Shown here one piece after another: positions 5,840-14,020 of a stretch of 15,512 bases of DNA (position 1 is the first letter of the stretch; every line of letters begins with the position of its first letter). This DNA is from an uncultured Bacilli bacterium. GTDB taxonomy: Bacteria; Bacillota_I; Bacilli_A; RF39; UBA660. The position numbers and the translations under genes are program-made. The notes beneath the pieces are model-generated. The model was not told where the DNA came from. It ran no database searches and saw only the letters and a program-made list of their open reading frames with translations. The stretch spans positions 1 to 15,512 of the forward strand of contig CAKORV010000028.1 of assembly GCA_934101625.1 (NCBI GenBank), written 5' to 3'.

Positions 5840-7003
5840 TTACTTATTCAACTTTTCAAACTTTCTAAATGCTTCATTATCATCTAATTCAGTATTAGCT
5901 AATTCTTTAAATAAATCTTTTTGCGTTCTATTAAGTTTATTAGGTAATACTAATTTAAGTGTTATATATAAGTCACCTATCTTTCCAGTATGTACATCTG
6001 CGATTCCTTTTCCTCTTACACGCAAGATTTCTCCAGGTTGACTACCATCACTTATCTTAAGTTCAATAGGTCCATATAAAGTATTAATTTCTTTATTAGC
6101 ACCTAATACTAAATCAGTAATAGTAACAGGTAATTCCATATATAAATCACTTGATTTTCTAGTATATAAAGGATGTGGACTAACTACAAACTCAATATAT
6201 AAGTCTCCATTCTCTCCACCATTAACACCAGCTTCACCTTTTCCACTTAATCTAATTTGTTCACCAGTATTAATTCCTTTAGGAACTTCAATTTCATAAG
6301 TTTTTCTTTGTTTAATTTTACCTTTACCACGGCAATCAGAACATGTTTTATCATAAATTACTCCAGATCCACCACATTCTTTACATGTAACTTTAGTTTG
6401 AATTCTACCTAATATAGTTGCTACTTCTCCAATAACACTACCTCTTCCATTACATGTAGGACAAGTTTTTTCACCAAGTCCACCTTTACCATGACAGGTT
6501 TCACAATTACTTACTACATCTATAGATACAGTCTTTTTAGCACCAAATACTGCATCCATAAAATCTATCTTTAAAGTATATACTAAGTCATTACCCCTTT
6601 TAGTACGATTCTTTTTACTTCCAAATCCACTACTAAATGAAGAATATTCATCTCTTCCGAAGAATCTATCAAAAATACTTTCCATATCTTCTTCACTAAA
6701 GTTTCCTTGAAATCCAGAGAATCCACCAAAGCCATTACCAAATCCAGAAAATCCTCCAGCACCACCACTAGCACCATTAGAAAATGCTGCATGGCCAAAT
6801 CTATCATATTTTGCTCTTTCTTCTTTATTACTCAAAACAGAATATGCTTCTTGTGCTTCCTTAAACTTTTCTGGTCCATCAGGATCTTTACATATATCAG
6901 GATGATATTTCTTAGCTAAACGTCTAAAAGCACTTTTTATTTCGTCTTCACTAGCATCTTTAGATACACCTAATACCTCATAATAATCTCTTTTGTCTTT
7001 CAT
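5840..7003 (-). CDS. dnaJ: Chaperone DnaJ (Hsp40)
   Basis: This is a full-length 387-residue class A J-protein, the cochaperone that stimulates DnaK ATPase activity and delivers unfolded clients. The J domain (about 1-70) has HPD at 34-36. A Gly/Phe region covers about 75-115. Four zinc-binding CxxCxGxG repeats are intact at 167, 181, 207 and 221 (CETCHGKG, CPTCNGRG, CKECGGSG, CSDCRGKG). The two substrate-binding barrels follow. The ATG lies four bases after AGGAGG. A terminator-like hairpin separates it from dnaK. Confidence 0.98.
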   Translation of the reverse strand: MKDKRDYYEVLGVSKDASEDEIKSAFRRLAKKYHPDICKDPDGPEKFKEAQEAYSVLSNKEERAKYDRFGHAAFSNGASGGAGGFSGFGNGFGGFSGFQGNFSEEDMESIFDRFFGRDEYSSFSSGFGSKKNRTKRGNDLVYTLKIDFMDAVFGAKKTVSIDVVSNCETCHGKGGLGEKTCPTCNGRGSVIGEVATILGRIQTKVTCKECGGSGVIYDKTCSDCRGKGKIKQRKTYEIEVPKGINTGEQIRLSGKGEAGVNGGENGDLYIEFVVSPHPLYTRKSSDLYMELPVTITDLVLGANKEINTLYGPIELKISDGSQPGEILRVRGKGIADVHTGKIGDLYITLKLVLPNKLNRTQKDLFKELANTELDDNEAFRKFEKLNK

Positions 7004-7022
7004 ACATCCTCCTAAAGAGTAT

Positions 7023-7044
7023 AAAAGGCGAATTAACGCCTTTT
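7023..7044 (-). terminator. Terminator-like hairpin between dnaK and dnaJ
   Basis: AAAAGGCG-TTAATT-CGCCTTTT forms an 8 bp stem whose 3' arm ends in four T, directly after the dnaK stop and upstream of the dnaJ ribosome binding site. It resembles a weak intrinsic terminator or an mRNA-stabilising stem. Either would lower dnaJ relative to dnaK. No other dnaJ promoter is obvious in the 42-base gap. Confidence 0.55.
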
Positions 7045-7045
7045 A

Positions 7046-8869
7046 TTATTTTTCTTCATAATTAGCTTCTTTTACTCCATCATTAGATGATTCAGTATTT
7101 TCACTATTATTATTTGCTTGTTGAGCTTGACTAGCTTTAGCTGCTTCTTCGTAAACTCTAGCACTTAAAGCCATTGCTTTTTCACTAAGTTTATCTTTAG
7201 ATGCTTTTATTGCTTCAATGTCACTACCTTCCATTGCTTTCTTAGCATTATCTATTAATTCATTAATTTCTTTCTTTTCATCTTCAGTTACTTTGTCACC
7301 TAAATCTTTAATGGCTTTTTCACTTGTGAAAATCATTTGCTCAGTTTCATTTTTAACTTCTGCTTCTTCTTTTCTCTTAGCATCTGCTTCTTTATTAGCT
7401 TCTGCTTCTTTCATCATTTTGTCTATTTCAGCATCAGTTAGGTTAGTACTAGATGTAATAGTTATCTTTTGCTCTTTATTAGTACCTAAATCTTTAGCTT
7501 TAACATTAACTATACCATTAGCATCTATATCAAATGATACTTCAATTTGTGGTACTCCTCTTGGTGCTGGTGGAATATCTGAAAGTTGGAATCTTCCAAG
7601 AGTTTTATTATCAGCAGCCATTGGTCTTTCACCTTGTAAGATATGAATATCTACAGCTGGTTGATTATCTACAGCAGTACTAAATACTTGACTCTTAGTT
7701 GTAGGAATTGTTGTATTTCTTGGAATTAATACTGTCATAACATTACCTAATGTTTCAATACCTAAACTTAATGGTGTAACATCAAGAAGTACTAAATCAT
7801 CAACTTCACCAGTAAGAACTCCACCTTGAATAGCAGCACCCATAGCAACTACTTCATCAGGGTTAACTTCTTTACTTGGTTCTTTACCAGTTTCACGTTT
7901 AACAAGTTCTTGAACACATGGAATACGAGTAGATCCACCTACAAGTAATACTTTATCTAAATCACTTGCATTTAAATTTGCTTCTTTTAATGCATCTTTA
8001 ACTTGTTTAGTAGTACTTTCTACTAAATCACTAATTAATTCTTCAAATTTAGCTCTTGTAATAGATTTTTCTAAGTGTAATGGACCATTACTTCCTTGAG
8101 TTATGAATGGTAAACTAATATTAGTTGTAACTGCACTTGATAAATCTTTCTTAGCTTTTTCAGCAGCATCTTTTAATCTTTGAAGTGCAAGTTTATCTTG
8201 ACTTAAATCAATACCATTTTCTTTCTTAAACTCACTTACTAAGTAATCTATTAATCTTTGATCGAAATCATCTCCACCTAGTTTATTATTACCTGCTGTA
8301 GCAAGCACTTCATATACTCCATCACCTATTTCTAGAACAGATACATCGAATGTACCACCACCTAAGTCATAAACTAAGATTTTTTGATTTTTATCTTGTT
8401 TATCAATACCATATGCAATAGCGGCTGCAGTAGGTTCATTTATAATTCTTTCTACTTCAAGTCCTGCTACTTTACCAGCATCTTTAGTTGCTTGTCTTTG
8501 TGCATCATTAAAATATGCTGGAACTGTTATAACTGCTTTAGTTACTTTATCATTTAAGTATGCCTCTGCATCTTTCTTTAATTTCATTAATATTTGTGCA
8601 CTTACTTCTACTGAAGTAACATCTTTTCCATTTACATGGAATTTATGATCAGTACCTATATATCTTTTATTACTTCTAACTACATCACTACTTGTAATAG
8701 CTTCGTTTTTAGCAACTGTACCAACCTTAATTTCACCATTTTTATAACTAACAACACTCGGAGTAGTACGTTCTCCTTCAGCATTAGTTATAACACTTGG
8801 TTTGCCTCCTTCTAATACTGCGACACAACTATTTGTTGTACCTAAGTCTATACCTATTATTTTACTCAT
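7046..8869 (-). CDS. dnaK: Chaperone DnaK (Hsp70)
   Basis: This is a 607-residue Hsp70, the ATP-driven folding chaperone of the cytoplasm. The nucleotide-binding domain opens with [12 protein letters not shown] and carries [14 protein letters not shown] and [16 protein letters not shown]. The interdomain linker [16 protein letters not shown] and the substrate-binding beta domain follow, then a helical lid and a flexible Gln/Asn/Glu-rich tail (about 575-607). Length fits Gram-positive DnaK, which lacks the N-terminal insert of proteobacterial forms. The start at 8869 has AAAGGTG six bases upstream; a GTG three codons earlier overlaps that site and is rejected. It lies 22 bases after grpE. Confidence 0.99.
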   Translation of the reverse strand: MSKIIGIDLGTTNSCVAVLEGGKPSVITNAEGERTTPSVVSYKNGEIKVGTVAKNEAITSSDVVRSNKRYIGTDHKFHVNGKDVTSVEVSAQILMKLKKDAEAYLNDKVTKAVITVPAYFNDAQRQATKDAGKVAGLEVERIINEPTAAAIAYGIDKQDKNQKILVYDLGGGTFDVSVLEIGDGVYEVLATAGNNKLGGDDFDQRLIDYLVSEFKKENGIDLSQDKLALQRLKDAAEKAKKDLSSAVTTNISLPFITQGSNGPLHLEKSITRAKFEELISDLVESTTKQVKDALKEANLNASDLDKVLLVGGSTRIPCVQELVKRETGKEPSKEVNPDEVVAMGAAIQGGVLTGEVDDLVLLDVTPLSLGIETLGNVMTVLIPRNTTIPTTKSQVFSTAVDNQPAVDIHILQGERPMAADNKTLGRFQLSDIPPAPRGVPQIEVSFDIDANGIVNVKAKDLGTNKEQKITITSSTNLTDAEIDKMMKEAEANKEADAKRKEEAEVKNETEQMIFTSEKAIKDLGDKVTEDEKKEINELIDNAKKAMEGSDIEAIKASKDKLSEKAMALSARVYEEAAKASQAQQANNNSENTESSNDGVKEANYEEK

Positions 8870-8891
8870 ATTTATCACCTTTCCTTATTTA

Positions 8892-9404
8892 TTATTTATT
8901 TACTTTAACCATCGCTGGTCTAATTAATTTTCCTTTATAAGTATAACCTTTCTTTAGTACTTCAAGTACTACATTTTCAGGTTTACTATCATCATGCTCA
9001 GTTAAAACTGCTTCTGAAGTAGTAGGATCAAATTCTTTTCCTTCAATATCTAACACTTTAACATCCATCTCATCAAGCATTCCAAGAAGTCTAGTATAAA
9101 TCATTTTGAAACCTTTTAAAAACAAACTAACTTCATCAGATAAATCATTATCATCCATAAGTATTGCTCTTTCAAAGTCATCTGTTACATCAAGAATCTT
9201 CTTAATTATACCTTCTCCTTCATATTTAATAAGTTCTGATTTTTCATTATCAGTTCTTGTTCTATAATTAATGAATTCAGCTTGTAATCTTTTATTCTTA
9301 TCTTCTAAAAGACCAATCTTTTCATTTAATTCTTCAATTATTTTTTCATTCTTATTTTCTTTTTTCGGTTTTTTAGTTTCTTTAACTTCTGATTCTTTAT
9401 TCAT
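8892..9404 (-). CDS. grpE: Nucleotide exchange factor GrpE
   Basis: This protein of about 170 residues releases ADP from DnaK. It has a charged, Lys/Glu-rich disordered N-terminus (about 1-25), a long coiled coil (KIIEELNEKIGLLEDKNKRL) with NYRTRTDNEK, the signature DDFERAI, and the C-terminal beta wing with FDPTTSEAV, GYTYKGKLIRPAMVKV. Two ATGs are adjacent. The second was chosen because the AAGGCGGT site lies five bases before it but only two before the first. It overlaps the hrcA end by a few bases, so translation is probably coupled. Confidence 0.97.
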   Translation of the reverse strand: MNKESEVKETKKPKKENKNEKIIEELNEKIGLLEDKNKRLQAEFINYRTRTDNEKSELIKYEGEGIIKKILDVTDDFERAILMDDNDLSDEVSLFLKGFKMIYTRLLGMLDEMDVKVLDIEGKEFDPTTSEAVLTEHDDSKPENVVLEVLKKGYTYKGKLIRPAMVKVNK

Positions 9405-10404
9405 CATTACCGCCTTTCTTATTAATCTCGCCTTTAATGTACTCTAGCATATTGAGTACTCTTTCATAATCCATTCTTTTAGGACCAATAATGGCGATTG
9501 TACCAACTTTACCACCTGCTTCATATTTAGTTTTAATAACTGTTACATTATCATCAAGCTCACTTTCTACACCAATATATACTTTAACCTCATCATCAGT
9601 TTCTTCAATTTTACTCACTAATTCTTTACTTTCAAATTTACTTATAATGTTTTTAACACTATCAACTGTATTGAATTCTGGCTGTTTTAATATATTAGCT
9701 TTTCCTTCAAAATGAACATCTCTATTATTTTGAAATGAACTTAATGCCTCATAGAAAGCATTATATAAAACTTCATAATCTTTAACATAGTTTCCAATTA
9801 TAGGTTTTATCTCAAATTCAAGTTTACTAGGTACTTCATTAATAGGAGTATGTCTTAGCATTTTATTTAATAGTTCAGCTGTTTTAGACACTTCTTTCAT
9901 ATCAATAGTACTAGGTATATTAATACTTTTATTTTCTACATGTCCTTTATCAGTAACGACTATTGCTACTACATTTCCATCACCGATTGGTATAATTTCT
10001 ACCTTTTCAAGTAAGTTCTCATTAGAAGTACTACCTAATATTACAGATGTATAATTAGTAATATCACTTACTATTTCCAAACTTTTTAAAATTGCATCAT
10101 TTAGATTTAATTCATTATTTGAAAATATAGTCTGTAATTTAAGCATATCTTCTCCACTTATCTTTTTAGGTTCCATTAAGTTATCTACATAATATCTGTA
10201 CCCTAAACTTGATGGTACTCTTCCAGAAGATATATGTTGTTTTTCCAAGTATCCAAGTTCTTCTAACAAGCTCATATCATTTCTTATAGTTGCACTTGAT
10301 ACTTTGAACTTTTTACATAAGTGTTTACTTCCAACTGGACGTGCTGTACTTATGTATTCTTCAACAATAGCTTTCATAAGTTCTTTTTGTCTTGTTCCTA
10401 ACAT
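9397..10404 (-). CDS. hrcA: Heat-inducible transcription repressor HrcA
   Basis: This is a 335-residue HrcA, the repressor that binds CIRCE and depends on GroEL for activity. The winged-helix N-terminus (1-75) contains YISTARPVGSKHL, SSATIRNDMSLLEELGYLEK and SGRVPSSLGYRYYVD. The central GAF-like region has VTDKGHVENKSINIP, and the end has IAIIGPKRMDYERVLNMLEYI. The start at 10404 follows GGAGG by four bases and gives the typical MLGTRQ opening. A start at 10434 would lie about five bases from the transcription start and inside CIRCE, so I reject it. It controls its own operon. Confidence 0.98.
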   Translation of the reverse strand: MLGTRQKELMKAIVEEYISTARPVGSKHLCKKFKVSSATIRNDMSLLEELGYLEKQHISSGRVPSSLGYRYYVDNLMEPKKISGEDMLKLQTIFSNNELNLNDAILKSLEIVSDITNYTSVILGSTSNENLLEKVEIIPIGDGNVVAIVVTDKGHVENKSINIPSTIDMKEVSKTAELLNKMLRHTPINEVPSKLEFEIKPIIGNYVKDYEVLYNAFYEALSSFQNNRDVHFEGKANILKQPEFNTVDSVKNIISKFESKELVSKIEETDDEVKVYIGVESELDDNVTVIKTKYEAGGKVGTIAIIGPKRMDYERVLNMLEYIKGEINKKGGNDE

Positions 10405-10415
10405 ATTTCCTCCAA

Positions 10416-10441
10416 TTAGCACTCTCATATCCAAGTGCTAA
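10416..10441 (-). promoter_or_regulatory. Proximal CIRCE-like operator in the hrcA leader
   Basis: On the minus strand TTAGCACTT, 8 bases and GAGTGCTAA match CIRCE (TTAGCACTC-N9-GAGTGCTAA) with one arm mismatch and a spacer one base short. It lies between the -10 box and the ribosome binding site, about where transcription begins. Confidence 0.9.
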
Positions 10442-10445
10442 ATAC

Positions 10446-10474
10446 ATTATAGTACTACTTGTTAGCAAAGTCAA
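10446..10474 (-). promoter_or_regulatory. Sigma-A promoter of the hrcA operon
   Basis: TTGACT (10474-10469), exactly 17 bases and TATAAT (10451-10446). The -35 lies within the distal CIRCE-like repeat and the start point is at the proximal one, so HrcA at either site should block the polymerase. Confidence 0.92.
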
Positions 10475-10488
10475 TAGATGAGTGCTAA
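10462..10488 (-). promoter_or_regulatory. Distal CIRCE-like operator over the -35 box
   Basis: On the minus strand TTAGCACTC (perfect arm), 9 bases and CTTTGCTAA (three mismatches in the second arm). Spacing is canonical. It overlaps the -35 box and is 20 bases from the proximal repeat. Confidence 0.75.
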
Positions 10489-10572
10489 CTTTTTTACACA
10501 TTTTTATTTTACGCATTCAATGTTAAATTTATGTCTAATTTTACACAATTTTTTTCAAAAAACTAAGTAAAA

Positions 10573-10601
10573 TAGATTTTATCTTTAAATTATAGTATAA
10601 T
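10573..10601 (+). promoter_or_regulatory. Possible promoter of recU-ponA
   Basis: TATAAT (10596-10601) is a perfect -10 box, but the -35 17 bases upstream (TAGATT) is poor. Transcription would begin near 10608, leaving only the ribosome binding site as leader. The region from 10490 to 10570 otherwise holds only T- and A-rich sequence. Confidence 0.42.
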
Positions 10602-10618
10602 TAATCCAGGTGATTAGT

Positions 10619-11167
10619 ATGCCTATAAAATTTAAAAGAAATGTATCATATAGTAATCGTGGTATGTTTCTAGAACATATAATAAATGAAACTAACACAT
10701 ATTACTTAAATAAGGATATAGCAATAATATACAAAAAGCCTACTCCTATTAAGGTATTGAATGTAAGTTATCGTTCTAGAGAAACTACTATGATAAATAA
10801 AGCTGTATTTAGTGAAACTAGTACACTTGACTATAATGGTATATATAAAGGAAAATATATAGAATTTGATGCTAAAGAATGCAAAAATAAAACTGCATTT
10901 CCACTAAGCAATATAAAAGAACATCAAATTACTCATATAAAAAACATACTAAGGCATGGTGGTATTGTATTCTTAATAATATTTATGAATAATAAGTTCT
11001 ATTTATTAGATGGTAAAGACTTAATAGATTTTATAAATTCTACTTCTAGAAAAAGTATTCCATTTGATATAATAGAAAATAAAGGACATATTATTAATGA
11101 AGGATACATTCCAAGGTTAGATTATATTAAAACAGTAGAAAAAGTTTATTTTAAGGAGATAAGATAA
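10619..11167 (+). CDS. recU: Holliday junction resolvase RecU
   Basis: This 182-residue protein is RecU, which cuts Holliday junctions in recombinational repair and chromosome segregation in Bacillota. Visible are SNRGMFLEHII, the catalytic core STLDYNGIYKGKYIEFDAKE with Asp71, Asp84 and Lys86 (relatives often have Glu in place of Asp84), KTAFPLSN, EHQITHI and HGGIVFLIIF. The ATG at 10619 follows AGGTGAT. A GTG at 10610 would lie inside that site and is rejected. The next gene starts three bases after the stop, the classic recU-ponA pairing. Confidence 0.97.
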   Translation: MPIKFKRNVSYSNRGMFLEHIINETNTYYLNKDIAIIYKKPTPIKVLNVSYRSRETTMINKAVFSETSTLDYNGIYKGKYIEFDAKECKNKTAFPLSNIKEHQITHIKNILRHGGIVFLIIFMNNKFYLLDGKDLIDFINSTSRKSIPFDIIENKGHIINEGYIPRLDYIKTVEKVYFKEIR

Positions 11168-11169
11168 AA

Positions 11170-13998
11170 ATGGCAAGTTTAAAAAGTAAGATATCTTTTA
11201 ATAAGATAAGAAATAAGAAGGATAAGGTTAAAGCTACTTTAAAGGAAAAGAAACCTAAAAAAGAAAAAGTTCCTAAACCTGAAAGGCAAAAAAAGAAACG
11301 AAAAATAGGATATATTATATTATGCGTAATTACATTTCTTGCAATATTAATGATACTAGCAGTTGGAGCATTCGCAGCATATATAGTTATTAAAGCTCCT
11401 AAGTTTGATGAAGAAAGATTATTTTCTAAAGAGTCTAGTACATTCTATGATATCAATAATGAACAATTTTATACACTTGGTATGAATGTTGGAAATGATG
11501 TTGTAGAAAAAAGAATAAAATTAACATATGAAGAACTACCTGAAATACTTATAGATGCAGTAGTTGCGACTGAAGACTCAAGGTTCTTCCAACATAATGG
11601 TGTTGATTTAGCAAGATTTATAAAAGCTAGTATAGGTCAAGTACTAGGACATAGTGATGCTGGTGGAGCTTCAACATTGACAATGCAAGTAAGTAAAAAC
11701 TCATTAACAGATACTACAAGTTCTGGTATTAAAGGTATAATAAGAAAATTTACTGATATATATTTAGCAGTATTTGAAATAGAAAAGAATTATACAAAAC
11801 AAGATATATTAGAATTATATTTAAATAGTGAATTTTTGGGTAATCAGTCATTTGGTGTAGAACAAGCAAGTCAAACATACTTCGGAAAAAGTGCTAAGGA
11901 TTTAAGTATTAGTGAGGCTGCTTTAATCGCAGGATTATTCCAAGCTCCAAGTAGTTATGATCCATATAATTATCCAGAGGCTGCTCAAGCAAGACGTAAT
12001 CAAGTACTAAATTTAATGAAAAGACATGGATATATTAATGAAGAAGAATGTGAAATAGCAAAAAGTATTAATGTAGAAGATATGTTGGTAGAAAATACTA
12101 ATACAGTTAATGAATACCAAGGTTATGTTGATACAGTTGTAGAAGAAATAATAAAGAAATATGATATAGATCCTTACAAAACACCTTTAGAAATATATAC
12201 TAATTTAGATAGAAATAAGCAAAAAGTTATAAATAATATTTATGATGGAACATATGAGTATAGTTTTAAAGATGATTATATTCAACTAGGTGTTGCAGTA
12301 GTAGATAATAAAAATGGTGCATTATTAGCAGTTGGAACTGGAAGAAATAAAACTGGTGAAAGAAGTTATAACTATGCAACTATGATAAAAAGACACCCTG
12401 GTTCAACAATTAAACCAATACTTGATTATGGTCCAGCAATTGAATATTTAAATTGGTCTACTTATAGCCCACTATTTGATGAAGAAACGAAATATACAAA
12501 GGGCGGAGTACTGAACAACTGGAATAATAAATATGAAGGAATTGTTACTATGAAGAAAGCACTTTCAAAGTCTATGAATACATGTGCTCTTCAAGCTTTC
12601 CAGGCAACAACAAATGAACAAAAATGGAATTTCGCACAAAGTTTAGGAATTACACCGGGTAACGATAATGGTAAAATACATGAATCAGCAAGTATAGGTG
12701 CTTTTGAAGGGACTAATCCAGTAGAACTTGCTAGTGCTTACTCAGCATTTGCTAATGGAGGTTATTATACAGAAGCATATTCAGTTAATAAAATTGTAAA
12801 TAAAGAAACTGGTGAAACAATAGAAAATTCTTATACAAGAGAAAGAGTCATGAAAGAAACTACAGCATATTTAATAACAAACATACTATTTAATGTTACT
12901 CCAGGACGAGCATATGTAAGTGGTACTCAAGTAGCAACTAAAACTGGTACAAGTAGTTATGATCCAGAAAGATTAAGAGCTGAAGGTATATATGATGATA
13001 TAATACAAGATTCATGGGTAGCAACATACAATCCTGATTATACAATTGCTTTCTGGTATGGATATGATGAATTAAGTAAAGATCACTACACTACTATGGG
13101 AGCTGCATCAACTCAAAGAAATATAATACAAGGTATGCTTACAAGAAATATATTAAATACAGGTAGTACATTCTCAACGCCAAGAGGTATAACAAGTGCT
13201 AAAGTTGAACTTGAAACAATACCTGCTAGACTTGCTAGTGAATATACTCCCGCTGATATAGTTGAAACTCATTTATTTATAAGTGGTACTGAACCAACTG
13301 AAGTATCAACTAGATATAGTAAATTAACTGATCCAACTAATGTAAAAGTTATTGAAGAAAATTCAACAGCTAAACTTACTTGGACAGGAGCTGCACTTCC
13401 TGATGCAGTTAACGAAGAATATTTAAAAGAATACTTTACTTCAGGTTATAAACAATGGGCAGAACAATACTTACAAAAACGATTAGAATATAATAAAAAT
13501 GCAATTGGAGAATTTGGATATGACATATATCTAAAAAGTGGTACTGATTATAAATATGTAGGATTTACAACTGATACTAGTTATACAGTAAAAAATACTA
13601 CAAATTATGATTCAATAGTTGTTAGATCAGCTTATTCAATATTCAAAAATAACGCAAGTTCTGGTGTCACAGTAGAATTAACAGGTACAAGTACTACATT
13701 TAAAATTGAACTTCAAGGAGTACAAGTAAAAGATAAAACAATAATTAACCCTACTTATGATATTGGAGATACAATCGCAGATATGGGTGTTAAAACTATC
13801 AAGTTTATTGTTAATGGAAAAGATATGACAGATACTATAAATAAGGATGATATAAAAATTACTATTAGAGATTGTACTGATACATGTAAAGAAGTTAAAA
13901 AGATTGATAATTCTAAGGCAGGAAGTTACGAAATAGTTTATAAAATTAATTATTTAGGTACACCTTATAGTGAAACTAGATATGTACACGTAAAATAA
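11170..13998 (+). CDS. ponA: Bifunctional penicillin-binding protein 1A
   Basis: This 942-residue class A PBP polymerises and crosslinks peptidoglycan. A lysine-rich cytoplasmic tail (1-45) and one membrane segment (about 46-74) precede the GT51 glycosyltransferase (about 95-290). That domain has catalytic Glu135 in EDSRFF, then GGASTLTMQVSKN and YLNSEFLGNQSFGVEQAS. The transpeptidase (about 360-680) has all three motifs: S412-TIK, S468-MN and K591-TG. A long C-terminal extension follows. About 715-840 resembles a fibronectin type III domain (PTNVKVIEENSTAKLTWTG), and about 843-942 an Ig-like domain ending in GSYEIVYKINYLGTPYSE and containing Cys902 and Cys906. These tails probably bind wall polymers. 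The ribosome binding site AAGGAG lies in the recU end. A terminator follows immediately. Confidence 0.98.
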   Translation: MASLKSKISFNKIRNKKDKVKATLKEKKPKKEKVPKPERQKKKRKIGYIILCVITFLAILMILAVGAFAAYIVIKAPKFDEERLFSKESSTFYDINNEQFYTLGMNVGNDVVEKRIKLTYEELPEILIDAVVATEDSRFFQHNGVDLARFIKASIGQVLGHSDAGGASTLTMQVSKNSLTDTTSSGIKGIIRKFTDIYLAVFEIEKNYTKQDILELYLNSEFLGNQSFGVEQASQTYFGKSAKDLSISEAALIAGLFQAPSSYDPYNYPEAAQARRNQVLNLMKRHGYINEEECEIAKSINVEDMLVENTNTVNEYQGYVDTVVEEIIKKYDIDPYKTPLEIYTNLDRNKQKVINNIYDGTYEYSFKDDYIQLGVAVVDNKNGALLAVGTGRNKTGERSYNYATMIKRHPGSTIKPILDYGPAIEYLNWSTYSPLFDEETKYTKGGVLNNWNNKYEGIVTMKKALSKSMNTCALQAFQATTNEQKWNFAQSLGITPGNDNGKIHESASIGAFEGTNPVELASAYSAFANGGYYTEAYSVNKIVNKETGETIENSYTRERVMKETTAYLITNILFNVTPGRAYVSGTQVATKTGTSSYDPERLRAEGIYDDIIQDSWVATYNPDYTIAFWYGYDELSKDHYTTMGAASTQRNIIQGMLTRNILNTGSTFSTPRGITSAKVELETIPARLASEYTPADIVETHLFISGTEPTEVSTRYSKLTDPTNVKVIEENSTAKLTWTGAALPDAVNEEYLKEYFTSGYKQWAEQYLQKRLEYNKNAIGEFGYDIYLKSGTDYKYVGFTTDTSYTVKNTTNYDSIVVRSAYSIFKNNASSGVTVELTGTSTTFKIELQGVQVKDKTIINPTYDIGDTIADMGVKTIKFIVNGKDMTDTINKDDIKITIRDCTDTCKEVKKIDNSKAGSYEIVYKINYLGTPYSETRYVHVK

Positions 13999-14020
13999 AA
14001 GGATCGCAATGATCCTTTTT
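13997..14020. terminator. Bidirectional terminator between ponA and the surface protein
   Basis: AAAAGGATC-GCAAT-GATCCTTTT is a 9 bp stem with a five-base loop and T-runs on both strands. It overlaps the last bases of both convergent genes and serves both. Confidence 0.93.

Noticed and set aside
7218..7646. 142-codon plus-strand ORF antisense to dnaK
   Set aside because: A shadow of the conserved dnaK sequence: Ser/Leu-rich translation with no start signal. The same holds for the antisense ORFs within rplS, dnaJ, hrcA and the surface-protein gene.
10492..10547. Two copies of TTTTACACA as possible DnaA boxes or an origin
   Set aside because: They differ from TTATCCACA at more than one position, there are only two, and the neighbours (hrcA, recU) are not origin genes. 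Expected by chance in T-rich spacer.
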